NCBI GenBank assembly: GCA_902826305.1 | Contig: CADEEH010000031.1 | Coordinates: 1 to 42,347, forward strand | Source of the DNA: an uncultured Burkholderiales bacterium | GTDB lineage: Bacteria; Pseudomonadota; Gammaproteobacteria; Burkholderiales; Burkholderiaceae_E | Reading direction: 5' to 3' | DNA length: 42,347 bases | Translations under genes and position numbers: made by a program | Shown here: one piece after another, positions 33,589-42,191 of the stretch | Numbering within the stretch: position 1 is the first letter of the stretch | Layout: each line of letters opens with the position of its first letter | Notes under the pieces: generated by a model | What the model saw: only the letters and a program-made list of their open reading frames with translations | Databases searched by the model: none | Told to the model about the DNA's origin: nothing

Positions 33589-34529
33589 CAGTAGCGGATC
33601 CTCGGATCGAACAGCAGGTACGACAGGTCGACCAGCAGGTTGATCAGCACGTAGACCAACGAGAAGAACAGGATCACACCCTGGATCGTCGGGAAGTCGC
33701 GGGCGAGCACCGCGTCGACGGTCAGCCGTCCCAGCCCGGGGATGCCGTAGACCGACTCGGTGACGACCACGCCGCCGATCAGCAGCGCGATGCCGATGCC
33801 GATCACGGTGACGATCGGCACCGCGGCATTGGCCAGCGCATGGCGTGTCAGCACACGCAGCTCCGGCAGGCCCTTGGCGCGCGCGGTCCGCACGTAGTCC
33901 TCGCCGAGCACGTCGATCATCGCCGCCCGCGTCACCCGCGCGATCAGCGCGATGTAGATCACCGACAGCGTGCAGGCGGGCAGGATCAGGTGGCGCAGGA
34001 ACGGCCCGACACCGTCGGCGATGCGGGCGTACCCCTGGACCGGGAGCCAGCCGAGCCGGATCGAGACCAGCCAGATCAGCAGGTAACCGAGCACGAACAC
34101 CGGCACCGAGAAACCGGTCACCGAGATCCCCATCAGCGCGCGATCGAGCCAGCCGCCGTGCCGCCACGCGGCCAGCACGCCCAGCGGCACCGCGACCAGC
34201 ACCGCGATCACGATCGTCAGCGTCGACAGCGCGAACGTCGGTTCCAGCCGCTGCGCGATCAGTTCAGTGACCGGCAGCTTGAAGAAGAACGATTCGCCGA
34301 GATCGCCGGACAGCACCTGGGTCGCCCAGATCGCGAACTGCGCCGGCAACGGCTTGTCCAGCCCGAGGTGCTGGCGGATGCGGGCGATGTTCTCGGTGCT
34401 GGCGGCATCCCCGGCGATGATCGCCGCCGGGTCGCCCGGGGTCAGCCGCAGCAGCAGGAAGACGAACACCGCGACGACGATCAGCACCGGGATCGTCGAC
34501 AGCAGGCGCCGGGCGATGAAGGTGATCAT
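33588..34529 (-). CDS. Peptide ABC transporter permease, DppB type
   Basis: A 313-residue permease of the DppB/OppB family. It begins with helix 1 (RRLLSTIPVLIVVAVFVFLLLRL), followed by the family motif LTPGDPA. It ends with ESVYGIPGLGRLTVDAVLARDFP and the terminal DPRIRY, all characteristic. The EAA-like loop DYVRTARAKGLPELRVLTRHALANA lies in the second half. It is encoded 37 nt downstream of the substrate-binding-protein gene and shares one base with the DppC-type start. With DppC it forms the translocation path. Confidence 0.94.
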   Translation of the reverse strand: MITFIARRLLSTIPVLIVVAVFVFLLLRLTPGDPAAIIAGDAASTENIARIRQHLGLDKPLPAQFAIWATQVLSGDLGESFFFKLPVTELIAQRLEPTFALSTLTIVIAVLVAVPLGVLAAWRHGGWLDRALMGISVTGFSVPVFVLGYLLIWLVSIRLGWLPVQGYARIADGVGPFLRHLILPACTLSVIYIALIARVTRAAMIDVLGEDYVRTARAKGLPELRVLTRHALANAAVPIVTVIGIGIALLIGGVVVTESVYGIPGLGRLTVDAVLARDFPTIQGVILFFSLVYVLINLLVDLSYLLFDPRIRY

Positions 34530-34566
34530 CGCCCGGCGATCGGCGCGCCCGGACCCTTCGCCGGGA

Positions 34567-36204
34567 TCACTGCTTCTGGATGTTCCAGTAGAAGTTGCCC
34601 GGACCGGTGACCAGGCCCTTGATCGTCCCCTTGCGAACCGCGGCCGGGTTCGTGTATTCGCCCAGCGGCGCGTGGGTGCCGTACTCGAACGCCTTGGCCT
34701 GGATCTGCTCGGCCAGCGCCTTCTTCTTGGCGTTGTCGGTCTCGCGGGCGAACTCGTCGCGCAGCTTCTCGATCTCCGGCTCGCTGGCCCAGCCGAACCA
34801 TGCCTTGTCGCCGCCGGCGCCGATCGCCGCGTTCGACAGCGGGTTCCAGATGTCGGGTGACACCCAGGAGGTCATGAAGATGTTCCAGCCGCCCTGCGCC
34901 GGCACGTCCTTCTTCGCCCGTCGCGACACCAGCGTGTTCCAGTCCATCGACTGCAGGTCGACCTTGAACCCCGCCTGCCTGAGCAGCAGCGCGGCCACGT
35001 CGGGCAGCTTGGTGATCGCCGCCAGGTCGGTCGGTTTCATGATCACGATCGGCTCGCCGCCGTAGCCGGACTCGGCGAGCAGTGCCTGGGCCTTCTTCAG
35101 GTTGCCCTTGCCCTGGTTCTGGAAGTCGGAACCCTTGGTCGACGCGTACGGCGTGTTGCAGGTGAACATCGACGGACAGGTGTGGAACAGCTCCGGCACG
35201 CCGACCTGTGCGCGCAGGAACGCGTCCTGCGACAGCGCCATCATCGCCGCCTGCTTGACCTTCGGCTTGTCGAACGGCGGATGCAGGTGGTTGAACCGCA
35301 GCATGTACTGGAAGCCGAGCGGATTGTTGTTGACGATCTCGACGTTGGGGTCGGCCTTGAGGGCCGCGTACGACTCGAACGCCGGCTGCTCGATGATGTC
35401 GATCTCGCCGCGCGAGAGCGCGTTGACCTGCTGCTGCGCGTCGCGCAGCGCGAGGTTCCACTCGACCCGGTCGACGTAGACCCGCTTGCCGCCGGCGGTG
35501 CCCGACGGCGGCTCGTTGCGCGGCACGTACTTGGCGTTCTTCAGGTAGACCGCCTTGTCGCCCGGCTTGTAGTCCTCGCGCTTGAACACGTACGGACCGG
35601 AGCCGGTGTAGTCGTCGATCTGCTTGTCGGCCGGGGTGTCGGCCACGCGCCTGGGCATGATGAACGGCACGTTCGACGACGGCTTGCCGAGCGCCTCGAG
35701 CACGAAGCCGCACGGTTCGCGCAGGAAGATCCGGAACGTGTCGGGTGCCGGGGAATCCATGCTCTGCACGAACGTCATCAGCTTCTGTCCCATCGCGTCG
35801 CGTTTGCCCCAACGCGAGATCGAGGCGACAACGTCCTCGCCGGTGACCGGCGCACCGTCGTGGAACGACAGTCCCTTGCGCAGCTTGAAGGTCCACAGCC
35901 GCTTGTCCGGGCTCTCGTCCCAGGTGTCGACCATCTGCGGCCTGATCTGGCTCTTCTCGTCGGTGCCGAAGAGGGTGTCGTAGATCATGTAGCCGTGGTT
36001 GCGGACCATGTACTGGGTGGTCCAGATCGGATCGAGGATCGCCAGGTTCGAGTGCGGCACGACACGCAGCACCTTGTCCTGCGCCTGCGCCGCCGTCGGC
36101 AGGGTCGTGATCGCGGCGGCCAGTGCGATCGCACCGGCCACGGTCCCCGCGGTGCGTGTCGCGCACCTCAGCAGGGCATGAAAGGATTCGTGGGTCTTCT
36201 TCAT
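34567..36204 (-). CDS. Peptide-type ABC transporter substrate-binding protein (SBP family 5)
   Basis: A 545-residue periplasmic receptor of extracellular solute-binding family 5 (DppA/OppA-like). The signal peptide ends near AAQAQ-DK. The mature protein starts VLRVVPHSNLAILDPIWTTQ, and the family signature YDTLFGTDEKSQIRPQMVDTW followed by FKLRKGLSFHDGAPVTGEDVV is complete. The SBP5 fold binds di/oligopeptides, but also opines, glutathione, nickel and sugars, so the ligand is not assigned. ATG 36204 has GGAGG 4 nt upstream. It is the first gene of the importer operon, with 106 bp upstream to the fumarase stop that contain a 7-bp hairpin (36230-36249). Confidence 0.93.
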   Translation of the reverse strand: MKKTHESFHALLRCATRTAGTVAGAIALAAAITTLPTAAQAQDKVLRVVPHSNLAILDPIWTTQYMVRNHGYMIYDTLFGTDEKSQIRPQMVDTWDESPDKRLWTFKLRKGLSFHDGAPVTGEDVVASISRWGKRDAMGQKLMTFVQSMDSPAPDTFRIFLREPCGFVLEALGKPSSNVPFIMPRRVADTPADKQIDDYTGSGPYVFKREDYKPGDKAVYLKNAKYVPRNEPPSGTAGGKRVYVDRVEWNLALRDAQQQVNALSRGEIDIIEQPAFESYAALKADPNVEIVNNNPLGFQYMLRFNHLHPPFDKPKVKQAAMMALSQDAFLRAQVGVPELFHTCPSMFTCNTPYASTKGSDFQNQGKGNLKKAQALLAESGYGGEPIVIMKPTDLAAITKLPDVAALLLRQAGFKVDLQSMDWNTLVSRRAKKDVPAQGGWNIFMTSWVSPDIWNPLSNAAIGAGGDKAWFGWASEPEIEKLRDEFARETDNAKKKALAEQIQAKAFEYGTHAPLGEYTNPAAVRKGTIKGLVTGPGNFYWNIQKQ

Positions 36205-36229
36205 CAGGCCTCCGCGCCGTCTATCGGAT

Positions 36230-36249
36230 GCGGATCCTGTCCGATCCGC
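36230..36249. other. Small inverted repeat between fumarase and importer genes
   Basis: GCGGATC-CTGTCC-GATCCGC: a 7-bp perfect stem with a 6-nt loop. It lies about 61 nt after the fumarase stop and 25 nt before the substrate-binding-protein start on the minus strand. It lacks a T-run and could be a weak terminator for fumarase or an operator for the importer. Confidence 0.3.
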
Positions 36250-36310
36250 CCGGAGGATGGTACCGCGAAGGTTGCCGGCGCGAGAACCTCGACGCCGCGG
36301 TCCGGCCTGA

Positions 36311-37837
36311 TCAGGCGACCGCGACCGGGATCTTCCCGATCCGCTGCTGCCATTCCCGGGGCCCGGTCTGGTGCACCGACGTTCCCTGGGAGTCGACGGC
36401 CACCGTCACCGGCATGTCCTTGACGTCGAACTCGTAGATCGCTTCCATGCCGAGGTCGGCGAAGCCGACCACCCTGGCGCCGCGGATCGCCTTGGACACC
36501 AGGTAGGCGGCGCCACCGACCGCCATCAGGTAGGCGGCGCGATGCTTGCGGATCGCCTCGATCGCCGTCGGACCGCGTTCGGCCTTGCCGACCATTGCGA
36601 TCAGTCCGGTCTGCGCGAGCATGGTCTCGGTGAACTTGTCCATCCGGGTCGCCGTGGTCGGACCGGCCGGACCGACCACCTCGTCGCGCACCGGATCGAC
36701 CGGCCCGACGTAGTAGATCACCCGGTTCGTGAAGTCGACCGGCAGCGATTCGCCCTTGGCGAGCATGTCGGCGATCCGCTTGTGCGCGGCATCCCGGCCG
36801 GTGAGCATCTTTCCCGACAGCAGCAGCGTCTCGCCGGGTTTCCAGGCGGCGACCTCCTCGCGGGTCAACGTGTTCATGTCGACGCGGCGCGAGGCCTGGT
36901 AGTCCGGCTGCCAGTGCACGGCCGGCCACAGCGACAGGTCGGGCGGATCGCAGAACGCCGGCCCCGAACCGTCGAGCACGAAATGGGCATGGCGCGTGGC
37001 CGCGCAGTTGGGGATCATCGCCACCGGCTTGGACGCGGCATGGGTCGGATACATCGCGATCTTGATGTCGAGCACGGTGCTCAGGCCACCGAGGCCCTGG
37101 GCGCCGATGCCGAGCGCATTGACCTTCTCGTAGAGCTCGATGCGCAATTCCTCGAGCTTGTTCGACGGGCCGCGCTCGAGCAGCTCGGTCATGTCGAGCG
37201 GCTCCATCAGCGACTCCTTGGCCATCAGCATCGCCTTCTCCGCGGTGCCGCCGATGCCGATGCCGAGCATGCCCGGCGGGCACCAGCCGGCGCCCATCGT
37301 CGGCACGGTCTTGAGCACCCAGTCGACCAGCGAGTCCGACGGATTGAGCATCACGAACTTGGACTTGTTCTCCGAGCCGCCGCCCTTGGCGGCGACCGTC
37401 ACCTCGACCGTGTTGCCGGGGACGATCTCGGTGTGCACCACCGCCGGCGTGTTGTCCTTCGTGTTGGTGCGGGCGAACTGCGGATCGGCGACGATCGACG
37501 CGCGCAGCTTGTTGTCGGGATCGTTGTAGCCCCGGCGCACCCCCTCATTGACCGCGTCCAGCAGCGAACCGGTGAAGCCCTCGAAGCGCACGTCCATGCC
37601 GACCTTCAGGAACACGTTGACGATGCCAGTGTCCTGGCAGATCGGCCGGTGGCCCTCGGCGCACATCTTCGAGTTGGTCAGGATCTGCGCGATCGCGTCC
37701 TTGGCCGCCGGGCTCTGCTCGCCGTGGTACGCGCGGGCGAGATGGCGGATGTAGTCGGCCGGGTGGTAGTAGCTGATGAACTGCAGCGCGGCAGCCATCG
37801 AGGTGATCAGGTCGTCCTGCTTGATCATGGTGCTCAT
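36311..37837 (-). CDS. fumA: Fumarate hydratase, class I (iron-sulfur)
   Basis: TCA-cycle enzyme that interconverts fumarate and malate with an oxygen-sensitive [4Fe-4S] cluster. The product is 508 residues, a single chain containing both the alpha (Fe-S) and beta domains. Cluster cysteines are expected in EGHRPICQDTGIVNVFLKVG, GAGWCPPGMLGIGIGG and PNCAATRHAHFVLDGSGP. The beta domain shows GPAGPTTATRMDKFTETMLAQTG and KHRAAYLMAVGGAAYLVSKAIR. ATG 37837 has AGGAG 8 nt upstream; the GTG at 37846 overlaps that Shine-Dalgarno and is rejected. The YqhA-like gene lies 45 nt upstream on the same strand, so the two may be cotranscribed. Confidence 0.94.
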   Translation of the reverse strand: MSTMIKQDDLITSMAAALQFISYYHPADYIRHLARAYHGEQSPAAKDAIAQILTNSKMCAEGHRPICQDTGIVNVFLKVGMDVRFEGFTGSLLDAVNEGVRRGYNDPDNKLRASIVADPQFARTNTKDNTPAVVHTEIVPGNTVEVTVAAKGGGSENKSKFVMLNPSDSLVDWVLKTVPTMGAGWCPPGMLGIGIGGTAEKAMLMAKESLMEPLDMTELLERGPSNKLEELRIELYEKVNALGIGAQGLGGLSTVLDIKIAMYPTHAASKPVAMIPNCAATRHAHFVLDGSGPAFCDPPDLSLWPAVHWQPDYQASRRVDMNTLTREEVAAWKPGETLLLSGKMLTGRDAAHKRIADMLAKGESLPVDFTNRVIYYVGPVDPVRDEVVGPAGPTTATRMDKFTETMLAQTGLIAMVGKAERGPTAIEAIRKHRAAYLMAVGGAAYLVSKAIRGARVVGFADLGMEAIYEFDVKDMPVTVAVDSQGTSVHQTGPREWQQRIGKIPVAVA

Positions 37838-37882
37838 CACGTCCACTCCTGTCGGTCGGCCGCCAGCGTCGCGGCCATCCGT

Positions 37883-38476
37883 TCAATGATGCCCTGGCAT
37901 CTTCATCTTGGCCGCCACGCCCCCGGTCATCAGCCGGTCGATCATCGCGATCGCCAGCGCCGACAGCAGGAACATGCCGTGGATCACCGTCTGCCAGAGC
38001 AGCGTCTTGTCGGGCAGCGTGCCGGCGGCGATGAAGCTCTTGAGCAGATGGATCGACGAGATGCCGATGATCGCGGTGGCCAGCTTGACCTTCAGCACGT
38101 TCGCGTTGACGTGTGACAGCCATTCCGGCTGGTCGGGATGATCCTCGAGTCGAAGCCGCGAGACGAAGGTCTCGTAGCCGCCGACGATGACCATGATCAG
38201 CAGGTTCGAGATCATCACCACGTCGATCAGCGACAGCGCGATGATCATGACCACCGTTTCCTTGCTGCGCTCGGCGATGCCGAGCCGGGTGATCGTGTGG
38301 TCGAGTTCCCCCGGGTCCCACAGCAGCTTGACCAGGTGGAACAGTTCCTCGGCGAACAGCACCACGTAGACCACCTGGGCGACGATCAGGCCCAGGTACA
38401 GCGGCACCTGCAGCCAGCGGCTGGCGAAGATCAATCGGGGCAGGAGCCGATTCGGTCCTGGTTCGAGCGGTGTCAT
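37883..38476 (-). CDS. UPF0114/YqhA-like membrane protein
   Basis: A 197-residue inner-membrane protein of the UPF0114 (YqhA, TIGR00645) family, function unknown. Helices lie at about 20-45, 72-95, 138-160 and 165-185. Conserved segments are LIFASRWLQVPLYLGLIVAQ, DVVMISNLLIMVIVGGYE, FVSRL and KVKLATAIIGISSIHLLKSF. The ATG at 38476 gives the family start; the frame remains open upstream but reads Arg-rich non-native sequence. The Shine-Dalgarno is weak (GGAA). It is upstream of and codirectional with the fumarase gene and divergent from acs. Confidence 0.88.
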   Translation of the reverse strand: MTPLEPGPNRLLPRLIFASRWLQVPLYLGLIVAQVVYVVLFAEELFHLVKLLWDPGELDHTITRLGIAERSKETVVMIIALSLIDVVMISNLLIMVIVGGYETFVSRLRLEDHPDQPEWLSHVNANVLKVKLATAIIGISSIHLLKSFIAAGTLPDKTLLWQTVIHGMFLLSALAIAMIDRLMTGGVAAKMKMPGHH

Positions 38477-38839
38477 CTGGGCGGATTCCGGGACGGTGCG
38501 CGGGGAAGGGCGGTGGACCGGGCTCCACGAAGGCGCAGCACGGTGGTGCGCACGGATTCTAGCGGATTCGCAATGCAGCATCGGGGCCGTCGCGGCATCA
38601 TCCGGCAGTCGCCTCGGCACTGCAGGCACGACCGGCCTCATCGCCTGGCGCGTCGCAGCATCGTTGGGCCGCCCGCTGTGCCTCGTTGCGGTGCAATGCC
38701 GCTGCGTAAGGCGTCCGTAAGCGTGCATGCCTAGCCTGCGCTCAGGCGCCAAACGTCCGCTGTCGCGGCCCAGTCCGGCACTCGATGCCGCACCGTGACC
38801 CGGTGGCGCGTTCCAATCGACGAACAAGAGGAGATACCG
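38477..38839. other. 363-bp divergent intergenic region between yqhA-like gene and acs
   Basis: The longest gene-free stretch in the window. It holds the tandem GTAAG repeat and -10-like hexamer of acs (38704-38737), a leader of about 95 nt with AGAGGAG before the acs ATG, and presumably the promoter of the yqhA-like gene. No ORF with family resemblance, tRNA or recognisable riboswitch was seen. Confidence 0.6.
38704..38737 (+). promoter_or_regulatory. Tandem GTAAG activator-like repeat and -10 of acs
   Basis: GCGTAAG (38704-38710) and CCGTAAG (38715-38721) repeat with an 11-nt period. TAGCCT (38732-38737), a -10-like hexamer, begins 10 nt after the second copy. The layout copies that upstream of prpE (CCAGTAAG twice, 9 nt, TAGAAT), which suggests the same transcription factor activates both. 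Confidence 0.55.
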
Positions 38840-40822
38840 ATGTCAGCGCAGATCGAATCGGTGATGCAGGAGTCGAGGGTTTTTCCGCCGAGCGATGCGT
38901 TCCGCAAGCAGGCCACCATCTCCGGGATGGAGCAGTACCAGGCGCTGTGCGCCGAGGCCGAGCGTGACTACGCCGGGTTCTGGGCCCGCCTCGCGCGCGA
39001 GCAGGTGCTCTGGCACAAGCCGTTCACGCAGGCGCTGGACGATTCGGCCAAACCGTTCTACAAGTGGTTCGCCGACGGCGAACTGAACGTCTCCTACAAC
39101 TGCCTGGACCGTCACCTCGGCACGCCGGTCGAGACCAAGACCGCGATCATCTTCGAGGCCGACGGCGGCGAGGTGACCAAGGTCACCTACAAGGAGCTCT
39201 ACCACCGCGTCTGCCGGTTCGCCAACGGGCTGAAGAAGCTCGGCTACAAGAAGGGCGACCGTGCGATCGTCTACATGCCGATGTCGATCGAGGGCGTGGT
39301 CGCGATGCAGGCCTGCGCGCGGCTGGGCATCATCCACTCGGTGGTGTTCGGCGGCTTCTCGGCCAAGTCGCTGCAGGAGCGGATCCAGGACGCCGGTGCG
39401 GTGCTGGTGATCGCCGCCGACGAACAGGTGCGCGGCGGCAAGAAGATCCCGCTCAAGCCGGCGGTCGACGAGGCGTTCGCGCTCGGCGGCTGTGAATCGA
39501 TCCGCCACGTGATCGTCTACCAGCGCACCGGGGGTGCGGTGGCGATGACCGCGGGCCGCGACGTGACCTGGAATTCGGTCGTCGAGGGCCAGGCCGACAC
39601 CTGCGCCCCGGAATGGGTCGGTGCCGAACACCCGCTGTTCATCCTGTACACCTCGGGTTCCACCGGCAAGCCGAAAGGTGTGCAGCACTCGTCGGGTGGC
39701 TACCTGCTGCACGCGATGCTGACGATGAAGTGGACGTTCGACCTGAAGCCGGACGACGTCTTCTGGTGCACGGCCGACATCGGCTGGGTCACCGGCCATA
39801 CCTACATCACCTACGGACCGCTGGCCTGCGGCGGGACCGAGATCGTCTTCGAGGGTGTGCCGACCTATCCGAACGCCGGCCGCTTCTGGGACACGATCAA
39901 CAAACACAAGGTCACGATCTTCTACACCGCGCCGACGGCGATCCGTTCGCTGATCAAGGCCTCGGACACCGATCCGGCCACACATCCGACGAAGTACGAC
40001 CTGTCCAGCCTGCGGCTGATGGGATCGGTCGGCGAGCCGATCAATCCGGAAGCCTGGATGTGGTACTACAACAATGTCGGCGGTGCCCGTTGCCCGATCG
40101 TCGACACGTTCTGGCAGACCGAGACCGGGGGCCACATGATCACCCCGCTGCCGGGCGCCACGCCGCTGGTGCCGGGCTCGTGCACGCTGCCGCTGCCGGG
40201 GATCACGACCGCGATCGTCGACGAGACCGGGCAGGACCTGCCCAACGGGCAGGGCGGCATCCTGGTCGTCAAGAAGCCGTGGCCGTCGATGATCCGCACG
40301 ATCTGGAACGATCCCGAGCGCTTCAAGAAGAGCTACTTCCCCGACGAACTGCGCGGCTACTACCTCGCCGGCGACGGCGCGGTGCGCAACAAGGACACCG
40401 GCTACTTCACGATCACCGGCCGCATCGACGACGTGCTCAACGTCTCGGGCCACCGGATGGGCACGATGGAGATCGAGTCGGCGCTGGTCGCCAACCCGCT
40501 GGTCGCCGAGGCTGCGGTCGTCGGCCGCCCGGACGATCTGACCGGCGAGGCGATCGTCGCCTTCGTCGTGCTGAAGCAGGCACGCCCGAGCGGCGAGGCC
40601 GCGATCAAGATCGCCAAGGATCTGCGCGACTGGGTCGGCAAGGAGATCGGTCCGATCGCCAAGCCGAAGGACCTGCGCTTCGGCGACAACCTGCCGAAGA
40701 CGCGTTCCGGCAAGATCATGCGCCGCCTGCTGCGTTCGATCGCCAAGGGCGAGGAGATCACGCAGGACACCTCGACGCTGGAGAATCCGGCGATCCTGGA
40801 GCAGCTGAAACTGAAGAACTGA
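38840..40822 (+). CDS. acs: Acetate--CoA ligase (acetyl-CoA synthetase)
   Basis: AMP-forming acetyl-CoA synthetase, the high-affinity route from acetate to acetyl-CoA. The product is 660 residues, the usual length. The AMP-binding motif is [11 protein letters not shown] (270-280). Other motifs are [18 protein letters not shown], the acetate-pocket tryptophan within it, [18 protein letters not shown], and the C-terminal [19 protein letters not shown], whose lysine is the acetylation switch of Acs enzymes. ATG 38840 has AGAGGAG 6 nt upstream; the longer open frame is rejected. Downstream genes encode a small membrane protein, a TPR protein and symporter subunits, a recurrent acetate-use cluster. 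Confidence 0.96.
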   Translation: MSAQIESVMQESRVFPPSDAFRKQATISGMEQYQALCAEAERDYAGFWARLAREQVLWHKPFTQALDDSAKPFYKWFADGELNVSYNCLDRHLGTPVETKTAIIFEADGGEVTKVTYKELYHRVCRFANGLKKLGYKKGDRAIVYMPMSIEGVVAMQACARLGIIHSVVFGGFSAKSLQERIQDAGAVLVIAADEQVRGGKKIPLKPAVDEAFALGGCESIRHVIVYQRTGGAVAMTAGRDVTWNSVVEGQADTCAPEWVGAEHPLFILYTSGSTGKPKGVQHSSGGYLLHAMLTMKWTFDLKPDDVFWCTADIGWVTGHTYITYGPLACGGTEIVFEGVPTYPNAGRFWDTINKHKVTIFYTAPTAIRSLIKASDTDPATHPTKYDLSSLRLMGSVGEPINPEAWMWYYNNVGGARCPIVDTFWQTETGGHMITPLPGATPLVPGSCTLPLPGITTAIVDETGQDLPNGQGGILVVKKPWPSMIRTIWNDPERFKKSYFPDELRGYYLAGDGAVRNKDTGYFTITGRIDDVLNVSGHRMGTMEIESALVANPLVAEAAVVGRPDDLTGEAIVAFVVLKQARPSGEAAIKIAKDLRDWVGKEIGPIAKPKDLRFGDNLPKTRSGKIMRRLLRSIAKGEEITQDTSTLENPAILEQLKLKN

Positions 40823-40890
40823 CGACCCGGCGGCGCGCCCCCGGGTGACAGGGCCCGGGCGCCCCGCAGCAGTCGAGGAGACAGACCCCT

Positions 40891-41190
40891 GTGACGGGCA
40901 TCGTACCCGTGGTGAAGGTGGTCCTTTTTTATCTGACCTTCTGGGCCGGACTGCTCCTGCTCGCCCAGGGGGCGGTGTACCTGTTGTCGTTCGGTCGGCA
41001 CGAGGACAACGCGGTCTACCGGCTGATCCGGTTCCTGACCTCGCCGGTGACCCGCCTCGTGCGCGTCGTCACCCCCCGCAAGGTGGCCGACAGGCACATC
41101 CCGTTCGTCGCCTTCTTCCTGCTCTTCTGGATCTGGGTGCTCGTGTTCGGTGGCATCCGGCTCGAATCGCGCGCGGCGGGGTCGCCATGA
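40891..41190 (+). CDS. Small membrane protein in the acetate cluster
   Basis: A 99-residue protein with two hydrophobic segments (about 5-32 and 70-90) around a basic middle: RLIRFLTSPVTRLVRVVTPRKVADRHIP. The loop pattern is faintly like YggT-type proteins, but the resemblance is too weak for assignment. The start is GTG 40891 with GAGGAG 10 nt upstream. The stop overlaps the TPR gene start by 4 nt (ATGA). The position just after acs and before the symporter genes suggests a role in carboxylate use or its membrane machinery; the function is unknown. Confidence 0.75.
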   Translation: MTGIVPVVKVVLFYLTFWAGLLLLAQGAVYLLSFGRHEDNAVYRLIRFLTSPVTRLVRVVTPRKVADRHIPFVAFFLLFWIWVLVFGGIRLESRAAGSP

Positions 41191-41789
41191 GTGCACCCAT
41201 GACCGGGGGCGGCGCCGTCGAAACCTGGTACCAGCGCCAGCTGGCCACGTGGGCGATGCTGTTCAAGCGCGAGGACATCGCACTCGAGCGGTGGCACCGG
41301 GTTCGAGCGCTGCGACCGACCGACCCGACGGTGCCGGCGACGATCGCCCACCTGATGGCGCAACGCGGCGATCGATCCGGGGCGATCGAATGGCTCGAAC
41401 GGTCGCTCGCGCTGGATGCGAACCGTGCCCCCACCTGGTTCAATCTGGCATTCCTGCAGCAGGAGCAGGGCGAACACGAACAGGCGCTGGTCAGCTTCGA
41501 CCGGGCGATCACGCTGGACGACAAGCTCGACCGTGCCTGGTACGGCAAGGCGCTCTCCCTGATCAAGCTGGACCGTGTCGCCGAGGCGATTCCGCTGCTT
41601 AAACGCAACACCGAACTGCAGCCGATGAGCCCGTATGGCTGGTATCAGCTCGCACACGCTTACCATCGCCTCGGTGATCCGGGCCGCGTGGCAGCGGTGA
41701 TCCGCAAGCTGTCGCAGTTCGAGCCGAAGGTGGCCGAACAGGTCCAGCGCGAGACCGGTGTCCAGGCCGGCGTGAAGGCACCGTATTGA
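41187..41789 (+). CDS. Tetratricopeptide repeat protein
   Basis: A 200-residue soluble TPR protein. Repeats are visible at about 25-58 (ALERWHRVRALRPTDPTVP), 59-92 (GAIEWLERSLALDANRAPTW), 93-126 (ALVSFDRAITLDDKLDRAW) and 127-160 (AIPLLKRNTELQPMSPYGW). It has no signal peptide, so it is a cytoplasmic scaffold. It starts at ATG 41187 inside the end of the preceding membrane-protein gene, so the two products are probably made together and may interact. The partner is unknown. Confidence 0.85.
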   Translation: MSAPMTGGGAVETWYQRQLATWAMLFKREDIALERWHRVRALRPTDPTVPATIAHLMAQRGDRSGAIEWLERSLALDANRAPTWFNLAFLQQEQGEHEQALVSFDRAITLDDKLDRAWYGKALSLIKLDRVAEAIPLLKRNTELQPMSPYGWYQLAHAYHRLGDPGRVAAVIRKLSQFEPKVAEQVQRETGVQAGVKAPY

Positions 41790-41927
41790 TGCAGACGAAT
41801 CAACCGTCCGAACGCATTGCAGCATCCCGAGCCGGCCGGAGCCCGGTGAATTCGACCCGGGAGGTCATCTTCATCACGTCCTAGCTGATCACCATCCACC
41901 CAGGGAGATCCCCACTTCGGAGGAGTC

Positions 41928-42191
41928 ATGCAGCTATCACAAAAGCACCAGGAATACTGGTCGAAGAACCTGCGGATCACGGCGATCCTGATGGTCATCT
42001 GGTTCGTCGTCACGTTCGTCATCGGTTATTTCGCCCGTGAACTGAACTTCTCGTTCTTCGGCTGGCCGTTCTCGTTCTACATGGGCGCGCAGGGATCGCT
42101 GATCATCTATGTGCTGTTGATCTGGTTCTACGCCCGGTACATGAACCGGCTGGACCAGGAATACGGCGTCCACGAGGGAGACGACGAATGA
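41928..42191 (+). CDS. DUF4212 small subunit of sodium/solute symporter
   Basis: An 87-residue protein with two membrane helices (about 17-38 and 52-72). The family pattern is YWSKNLRITAILMVIWFVVTFVIGYF, then WPFSFYMGAQGSLIIYVLLIWFYARYMNRLDQEYGV. DUF4212 proteins are found with the VC_2705-type sodium:solute symporters and are thought to be their small subunit. ATG 41928 follows GGAGGAG. The stop overlaps the symporter start by 4 nt. There is a 138-bp gap from the TPR gene, which may hold a separate promoter. Confidence 0.93.
   Translation: MQLSQKHQEYWSKNLRITAILMVIWFVVTFVIGYFARELNFSFFGWPFSFYMGAQGSLIIYVLLIWFYARYMNRLDQEYGVHEGDDE

Noticed and set aside
36371-38116. 581-codon open frame on the plus strand opposite fumarase and the yqhA-like gene
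   Set aside because: It spans two well-identified genes on the other strand and their intergenic region; composition is typical of GC-skew shadows.
38843-40453. 536-codon open frame on the minus strand opposite acs
   Set aside because: Antisense shadow of acs with low-complexity Arg/Val/Asp composition and no start signal.
41790-41927. A GTAAG tandem repeat upstream of the symporter genes, as expected if they shared the acs/prpE activator
   Set aside because: No GTAAG or CTTAC pair is present in this gap, so the symporter is not part of the proposed regulon on this evidence unless it is transcribed from acs.
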